NCBI GenBank assembly: GCA_937907405.1
Contig: CALCIC010000721.1
Location: forward strand, 1-11,351
DNA from: an uncultured Isosphaeraceae bacterium
GTDB lineage: Bacteria > Planctomycetota > Planctomycetia > Isosphaerales > Isosphaeraceae
Length of the DNA: 11,351 nucleotides
Reading direction: 5' to 3'
Shown here: positions 7,058 through 11,351 of the stretch, piece after piece
How the letters are laid out: the number at the start of each line of letters is the position of its first letter
Position numbering within the stretch: the first letter of the stretch is position 1
Translations under genes and position numbers: made by a program
The notes under the pieces: model-generated
The model's database searches: none
What the model was told of the DNA's origin: nothing
Seen by the model: the letters and a program-made list of their open reading frames with translations, nothing else

Positions 7058-7669
7058 GTGAGTTCGACTTCAAGTGAGCGCGTGCTGGTCGTCCCCGCGT
7101 CCGAGCTGGACCGTCTGGGGCGGTTTCAGGGGTTTCGGGCCGACGCCGAGCGGTATCTGTCGGCCCTGCTCACGCCGGAGCTGATGGCGTACCGGCCGCG
7201 GTCGGAGGTCGAGGACGACCCGAATTGGAAGCAACTCATCCCGTACGTCGTGCTCCGCGCCGGCGCCGCCGTGTTCAGCTACACTCGGGGCAAGTCGCAG
7301 GGGGAGTCCCGGCTGCATCGACTGCGGTCGCTGGGCGTCGGCGGGCACGTCGACGAGGCCGACGCGGAAGGGGGCTGCGGGCGCGCGGCCTACGATACGG
7401 CCATGGCCCGAGAGTTGGCCGAGGAGGTCGACGTCCAGAGCCGGGGGGTGATGACGCTCGCCGGGCTGATCAACGACGATTCGACCCCCGTCGGCTCGGT
7501 CCATCTGGGGGTGGTCCACGTCTTCGAGCTGGACGCGCCGCGCGTCGTCCCGCGCGAGGAGGGCCTCGCCGATTCCCGGTTCGTCCCGATCGCCGAGTTG
7601 CCAACGGCCCGCGACGAATTCGAGACCTGGTCGCGGTTCTGCATCGACGAGTTACTGGGAAGTCGCTGA
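7058..7669 (+). CDS. NUDIX-family phosphoesterase
   Basis: A 203-residue protein with a NUDIX fold signature. A strand PYVVLRAGAAVFSYTR leads to LGVGGHVDE (92-100) and the metal-binding helix A-R118-E119-L-A-E122-E123-V-D-V. Classic NUDIX boxes read GX5EX7REUXEEXGU. Here the glycine-to-REL distance is about 22 residues rather than 14, and the usual Gly after EE-x is Asp. The glutamates that bind magnesium are intact. This form with a longer G-G-H loop matches what is annotated as MutT-like predicted phosphoesterase; it probably hydrolyses a nucleoside-diphosphate-linked compound, with unknown substrate. The start GTG at 7058 has a modest GAGG upstream. A TAGAAT hexamer at 7010-7015 could be a -10, without a clear -35. 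The gene converges on the lipoprotein hydrolase across a large inverted repeat. Confidence 0.8.
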   Translation: MSSTSSERVLVVPASELDRLGRFQGFRADAERYLSALLTPELMAYRPRSEVEDDPNWKQLIPYVVLRAGAAVFSYTRGKSQGESRLHRLRSLGVGGHVDEADAEGGCGRAAYDTAMARELAEEVDVQSRGVMTLAGLINDDSTPVGSVHLGVVHVFELDAPRVVPREEGLADSRFVPIAELPTARDEFETWSRFCIDELLGSR

Positions 7670-7719
7670 GATCCGTGAAGCATGCGACAGGATTGGGATT
7701 ACTGCATCAGCCCTTGGAA

Positions 7720-8023
7720 GACTCACCACCAAGGAGGAGAAGACTGGGGACGCATCGGCCCGCCTGTCGGAAGAAGATTTGAACCACGGAGGACAGGAGG
7801 ACACGGAGGAAGAAAAGACAAAGAAGGTTCGGGCCGTTTCTCCTCCGCGCCCTTTGCTCTGCAAGCGATGCGAAGCCTCGCGTTCTGAGAAGATTCCGAC
7901 TCGCGGAGAGGCCCCAAATCTCTTTCCGTCCCCCCTCCGTGTCCTCAGCGTCCTCCGTGGTGAATTCTTCTTCCGACAGGCGGGCCGATGCGTCCCCAGT
8001 CTTCTCTTCCTTATCGGTGAGTC
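7720..8023. repeat. 304-base near-palindromic element between convergent genes (MITE-like)
   Basis: Two arms of about 90 bases, 7720-7809 and 7934-8023, are inverted copies around a 124-base centre. The core is a perfect 41-base match (7737-7777 with 7966-8006). Further perfect blocks are 12 bases (7783-7794 with 7950-7961), 13 bases (7797-7809 with 7934-7946) and, at the outer ends, GACTCACC (7720-7727) with GGTGAGTC (8016-8023). The inner arms carry the CCACGGAGGAC / GGACACGGAGG type of string that I recall from dispersed intergenic repeats in many bacteria. The centre has no convincing gene. The right arm includes the last codons and TAA of the minus-strand hydrolase. It is likely a non-autonomous dispersed repeat or an inverted duplication, and its transcripts could fold and stop both converging genes. 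Confidence 0.8.
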
Positions 8024-9216
8024 GTCCGCTCCGGTTGGGGTACGGGGAGCGTCGAGCGGGTCATGATCTGCGGGCTGGGCGACGGCCCGGACTGGCGAGC
8101 GTCGAGCCAGTCGACGACGGCCGGGAAGACCTCGGCCGGCGCGTGCCGGCTCCAGACGAGGTCGCAATGGCCGTACTCGCCCGCGTTCCCCTGCTCCTTG
8201 CCGAAGATCAAGAGCGTCTTGTCCGGACTGCCCAGCGCGTCGAAGGTCGCTTTCGTCGAAGCGACGTCCGAGATCAAGTCGCTGCTTCCGGCGACCATCA
8301 GGGTCGGGGTGAGCACCTCGGGAAGATGGGCCGCGTAGTCGATCCGCTCGTCGGCCGAGAGCAGGTGGCCGTCGCGAAGGTAGGGCGCGAACTGGCGGAG
8401 CGCGCCGGGGCCGGGGTCTTCGAGCGTGTAGCCGTAGAACCGCGAGACGGTGCGGCGGTCGACGTTCTCGGCCGTGTAATAGAAGCGATCGATCCTGTCC
8501 ATGCCCGGCAAGTGGAGGAAGGCCAGCGGCCTCCCCAACCGGCCGGCGCTGGCGAGGGTCAAGATCCCCCGAATCCCGGCGTTGGCGCGGATCATGGCCT
8601 TCTGAGGCGTCGTCGCCTGGATGATCGTGCTCCCCATGCCCACGAAGTTGGCGATCCGATCGGGCTCGGGACTGAGCTGAAGGTACGGGAACACGACCAT
8701 TCCGCCGAGGCTGTGGCCGATCCAATTGACCCGCCGCCGCCCCGAATCGCGCTCGACGTATTCGAGGATCGCGGGCAGGTCGTTGCGCACCACGTCGTCG
8801 ACCGACCAGAACGACTCGCCGCGCTCGCGGAAGGGGGTTTCGCGCAAGAACCTGTTGATTCGTTCGCAGGCGCCCGTCCGGGAGTTCTCGCCCGCCGCGC
8901 GGACGTCGAAGACGTAAACCTCGTAACCGCTCGCGGCCAGTTTCCCGGGGAGGTGGTCGTCGGTGATCGTCCAGAATGTGGCGTTCAGCCCCAGGCCGTG
9001 GCAAAGAATCACGGGCAGCTTGTCAGGGTCGGGGCGGGGCGGCCGATAGTGGCGGACTCCCAATCGCCAGCCGTCCCTCGTGTACGCGAAATCGTCCGAG
9101 CAGGGACGGAGATCGGGCGAGGGGGCGTTGCGGCGCATCGCGGCGCAGCCGGTGATTCCGGAGGCGAGCGCCGACGTCGCGACCGCCGCCCACTGCCTCC
9201 GTGACAGACGGTGCAT
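8011..9216 (-). CDS. Alpha/beta-hydrolase lipoprotein (lipase-like)
   Basis: A 401-residue protein with an alpha/beta-hydrolase fold. The N-terminus carries LSRRQWAAV, which resembles a twin-arginine signal, and a lipobox I-T-G-C with Cys24, so it is probably exported and lipid-anchored. Fold landmarks are the oxyanion region CHGLGLN (72-78), the nucleophile elbow G-H-S169-L-G, a likely acid D313 (VAGSSDLIS) and a likely His350 (YGHCDLVW). The residues around CHGLGLNATFW resemble lysosomal-acid-lipase and polyester-depolymerase relatives, so an ester substrate is likely but unspecified. The ATG at 9216 follows GGAAGGA by 11 bases; an upstream TTG (9237) would put the basic stretch far from the hydrophobic core. 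Its last codons and stop fall inside the long inverted repeat at 7720-8023. It diverges from lemA. Confidence 0.88.
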   Translation of the reverse strand: MHRLSRRQWAAVATSALASGITGCAAMRRNAPSPDLRPCSDDFAYTRDGWRLGVRHYRPPRPDPDKLPVILCHGLGLNATFWTITDDHLPGKLAASGYEVYVFDVRAAGENSRTGACERINRFLRETPFRERGESFWSVDDVVRNDLPAILEYVERDSGRRRVNWIGHSLGGMVVFPYLQLSPEPDRIANFVGMGSTIIQATTPQKAMIRANAGIRGILTLASAGRLGRPLAFLHLPGMDRIDRFYYTAENVDRRTVSRFYGYTLEDPGPGALRQFAPYLRDGHLLSADERIDYAAHLPEVLTPTLMVAGSSDLISDVASTKATFDALGSPDKTLLIFGKEQGNAGEYGHCDLVWSRHAPAEVFPAVVDWLDARQSGPSPSPQIMTRSTLPVPQPERTTHR

Positions 9217-9284
9217 GCGTTTCGGGTTCCTTCCCAACGAGCGCGGACGAGCCCCGAAGGTCGTCCTGACCTTCAGGCCGCAAA

Positions 9285-9313
9285 ATCCTAATCAATCGCC
9301 CGATTCCTGGGAA
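9285..9313 (-). promoter_or_regulatory. Candidate sigma70-like promoter for the hydrolase gene
   Basis: On the minus strand, TTCCCA (9313-9308) and TAGGAT (9290-9285) are 17 bases apart, each matching 4 of 6 consensus positions. Transcription would begin near 9278, about 60 bases before the hydrolase ATG. A small palindrome CCTGA-CCT-TCAGG (9265-9277) lies at that point. With matches this loose the call is tentative. Confidence 0.3.
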
Positions 9314-9495
9314 CGCGAGCTGCCCAAGTTGGGGCCGTCCTCCGCGTCGACCCCTCGCAACCCCGCGGAGATCGGCCGATCGCCCCATAATTCGTCCATT
9401 TCAGCCGACTTCCGTCTTGAACGCGCCGTCGAGGGGTCGCAAGATCGGTGGACGTCGCCGGTCGCGCAAACCACCACGAACAAGGAATTGCATCC

Positions 9496-10098
9496 ATGTT
9501 GTCGGGAATCACGGGCGTTGTGATCATCGTGGCCGCCGTCGTCTTGCTGGCGCTGGGCTGGATCGCCGGGGCGTACAACAAGCTGGTATCGCTGCGCAAC
9601 CGCTACAAGACGGCGTTCAGTCAGATCGACGTGCAGCTCAAGCGTCGATACGACCTGATCCCCAACCTGATCGAGACGGCCAAGGGCTACCTGAACCACG
9701 AACGGCAGACGCTTGAAGCGGTGGTCACCGCGCGGAATTCGGCCCTCGCGGCGAGTCGAACGGCCGCCGCCAACCCCGGCGACCCCTCGTCGATGGCCGG
9801 CCTGGCCGCCGCCGAAACCCAGCTCGGCGGCGCCCTCGGCCGCTTGTTCGCCGTCGCCGAGGCCTACCCGGACCTCAAGGCCAACCAGAACTTGCTGGCG
9901 CTTCAGCAAGAGCTGAGCGCCACCGAAAACCAGATCGCCGCGTCCCGCCAGGTCTTCAACAACGCGGTCATGCAGTACAACACCGCCCGCGAGGTCTTCC
10001 CCACCAACCTCGTCGCCAACGCGATGGGCTTCGCTCCCTCGCAGCTCTTCGAGTTGGAAAACGACAAGGAACGCGCCACTCCGGGCGTCTCGTTTTAG
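9496..10098 (+). CDS. lemA: LemA family membrane protein
   Basis: A 200-residue protein, the normal length for LemA. One N-terminal membrane helix (about 4-24) is followed by the family signature YNKLVSLRNRYKTAFSQIDV, then LKRRYDLIPNLIETAKGY and HE...LEAVVTARN. The second half has LQQELSATENQIAASRQVFN, then YN and a C-terminal FP...MGF...LFELE. LemA proteins are short-N-out membrane proteins with a large helical domain; their exact role is unknown. They are often encoded beside an M48-type protease or a TPM-domain protein, and neither is adjacent here, at least to the left and within the window on the right. The ATG at 9496 has AAGGA about 9 bases upstream; the longer form from 9448 would put charged residues before the membrane helix. 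It is divergent from the hydrolase gene. Confidence 0.95.
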   Translation: MLSGITGVVIIVAAVVLLALGWIAGAYNKLVSLRNRYKTAFSQIDVQLKRRYDLIPNLIETAKGYLNHERQTLEAVVTARNSALAASRTAAANPGDPSSMAGLAAAETQLGGALGRLFAVAEAYPDLKANQNLLALQQELSATENQIAASRQVFNNAVMQYNTAREVFPTNLVANAMGFAPSQLFELENDKERATPGVSF

Positions 10099-10184
10099 GG
10101 CCCGGCCCGCGCCGCGACCCATCCGCATCCGAGCTTGCCGAGCAACGGGGAGGCTGGTAGGCTCTGGGCTCTTGACCCTGGAAA

Positions 10185-10226
10185 GCCCGGGAGGATGGTA
10201 AGGAGACCGTCGAGAGCAGCCCGGGC
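10185..10226. repeat. Inverted repeat in the lemA-phosphodiesterase gap
   Basis: GCCCGGG at 10185-10191 and CCCGGGC at 10220-10226 form a 7-base stem with a 28-base loop. It lies between the lemA stop (10098) and the phosphodiesterase start, in a 165-base gap that has no other clear feature. It could be a terminator for lemA or part of the next gene's leader, but no T-tract follows. Confidence 0.4.
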
Positions 10227-10263
10227 CTGACTTACCACGGACGCACGGCCGGGCCGAATCATT

Positions 10264-11351
10264 TTGAAAAACTCCAACATCCACAAGGTCGTCGTCATCG
10301 GTCTCGACGGCCTCGAGCCGAGCATCGTCGACCCGATGCTGGCGGCGGGCGAGCTGCCCAACCTGGCGCGGCTCGACGGCGGCGACTCCAATCAAGGGGT
10401 CGCGCGGATCGCCACGACGAGCCCCGCGCAGACTCCCGTCGCCTGGTCGACGTTCGCCACCGGGGTCAATCCCGGCGGCCACGGCGTCTTCGACTTCCTC
10501 CGTCGCGACCCGGCGCGTTACACGCTCGACAGCGGGCTGAACCGCTATGAGCAGAAGAACCCCTTGTTCCCCCCCAGGGCCGTCAACCAGCGCCGGGGGA
10601 CCACGGTCTGGGATCTGCTTTCGACCGCCGGAATCCCCTCGACGATCCTCCGGTGCCCTTGCACCTACCCGCCCGATCGGCTCCGCGGCGCGTTGCTGGC
10701 CGGGATGGGAGTGCCCGATCTTCGAGGCGGCTTCGGCACCTCGACCTATTACACGACCGACCCGGCCGCCGCGCCCCGCGAGAGCGAGAACGTGGTGACG
10801 ATCGTCGACGACGGCGAAGCCCCGATCGCAACCCGCCTGATCGGCCCGCGCAACCCCCGGTCCCGCGCCGACTGCCATCTCGACGTCCAACTCGTCCGCG
10901 GCCCCGAGCCCGATTCCCTGACGATCCGGTCGAGCGGCGAGCCGCGCGAAATCCAGGTCCGCGAAGGGCGCTGGAGCGGCTGGTTGAGGGTCAAATTCAA
11001 GGTCGGGCCGCTCCAGTCGGTCCACGGGATCGTCCGGTTCCACCTGATCCAGCTTCAGCCGTCGATCATCCTCTACGCCTCGCCGGTCAACTTCGATCCC
11101 GCGTCGCCGCTGTTCCCCATCAGCGCGCCCCCCGAGTACGCGCGTCAGCTCGCGGGCGACGTCGGCACGTACCACACGACGGGCATGGTCGAGGACCACA
11201 ACGGCCTGATCAACGAGCGGATCAGCGAGGAAGCGTTCCTGGCCCAGTGCGGCGACGCCTGGCGCGAGCGGCGGGCGATGATGGAGCGCGAGCTGTCACG
11301 ATTCGACGCCGGCCTCTTCTACTGCCTGTTCGACACCCCGGACCGGGTCCA
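10264..11351 (+). CDS. Type I phosphodiesterase / nucleotide pyrophosphatase family protein, 5' part
   Basis: The visible 362 residues begin KVVVIGLDGLEPSIVDPML, whose Asp15 matches the first metal ligand of the alkaline-phosphatase superfamily. SPAQTPVAWSTFATGVNPGG (53-72) carries the nucleophile, probably Thr57, followed by GHGVFDFLRRD. A later segment, GLFYCLFDTPDRV, is the start of the family's second metal-site region, and the gene continues past the right edge. The family hydrolyses phosphodiester or pyrophosphate bonds; which substrate is unknown. No signal peptide is seen, so it may be cytoplasmic. The only standard start codon in this open frame is TTG at 10264, as a TGA lies at 10228-10230 in frame and no ATG or GTG comes before conserved sequence. 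There is no clear ribosome binding site. Some other non-standard start, such as the adjoining ATT, cannot be excluded. Confidence 0.85.
   Translation, partial: MKNSNIHKVVVIGLDGLEPSIVDPMLAAGELPNLARLDGGDSNQGVARIATTSPAQTPVAWSTFATGVNPGGHGVFDFLRRDPARYTLDSGLNRYEQKNPLFPPRAVNQRRGTTVWDLLSTAGIPSTILRCPCTYPPDRLRGALLAGMGVPDLRGGFGTSTYYTTDPAAAPRESENVVTIVDDGEAPIATRLIGPRNPRSRADCHLDVQLVRGPEPDSLTIRSSGEPREIQVREGRWSGWLRVKFKVGPLQSVHGIVRFHLIQLQPSIILYASPVNFDPASPLFPISAPPEYARQLAGDVGTYHTTGMVEDHNGLINERISEEAFLAQCGDAWRERRAMMERELSRFDAGLFYCLFDTPDRV

Noticed and set aside
7682..7888. 68-aa frame inside the long palindrome
   Set aside because: The inverted repeat explains it, and both arms give similar meaningless peptides when read in opposite directions.
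10195..10230. 11-codon leader-like frame ahead of the phosphodiesterase gene
   Set aside because: The GGGAGG directly abuts its ATG with no usable spacing, and the peptide shows no attenuator-like codon run.
9292..11199. Long minus-strand open frame across lemA and the phosphodiesterase gene
   Set aside because: It overlaps two recognisable plus-strand genes and its translation is Arg/Gly/Val/Asp-rich without any motif.

Overview
The window is high-GC DNA that fits a planctomycete, most likely of the Isosphaeraceae type. The main reasons are an exported DUF1549/DUF1553 protein with Ig-like modules and cytochrome-like cysteine motifs, a membrane-anchored helix-turn-helix (HTH) protein with a long acidic serine/aspartate-rich middle, and several small proteins whose wording I associate with planctomycetes. 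This rests on recognising families by eye; no search was run.

Layout. Positions 1-2421 hold three minus-strand genes. In transcription order they are a small exported or membrane-anchored protein (2421 to 1966), the HTH membrane protein (1870 to 326) and the start of a lipoprotein running off the left edge (142 to 1). A divergent gap of about 500 bases separates them from the large DUF1549/DUF1553 gene (2928-5390), which ends just before an 84-base inverted-repeat element. Next comes a compact plus-strand cluster: a frameshifted small gene (5528-5822), an overlapping 91-aa gene (5819-6094) and a four-helix membrane protein with a PH-like tail (6126-6899). A NUDIX-type gene follows (7058-7669). 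It converges on an alpha/beta-hydrolase lipoprotein (9216 to 8011, minus strand), and a 304-base near-palindromic element fills the space between them and takes in the hydrolase's last codons. On the right are lemA (9496-10098) and the start of a type I phosphodiesterase gene (10264 to the window end).

Many of these proteins appear to sit in, or be exported across, the membrane: lipoproteins, signal-peptide proteins, LemA and two membrane proteins. No single pathway links all the genes. No tRNA, rRNA, CRISPR array, transposase or phage gene was seen.

The most notable points are the one-base frameshift that fuses two small, normally overlapping genes in frame, the long palindrome at 7720-8023, and the repeated S-D-S-D-V motifs in the HTH membrane protein.
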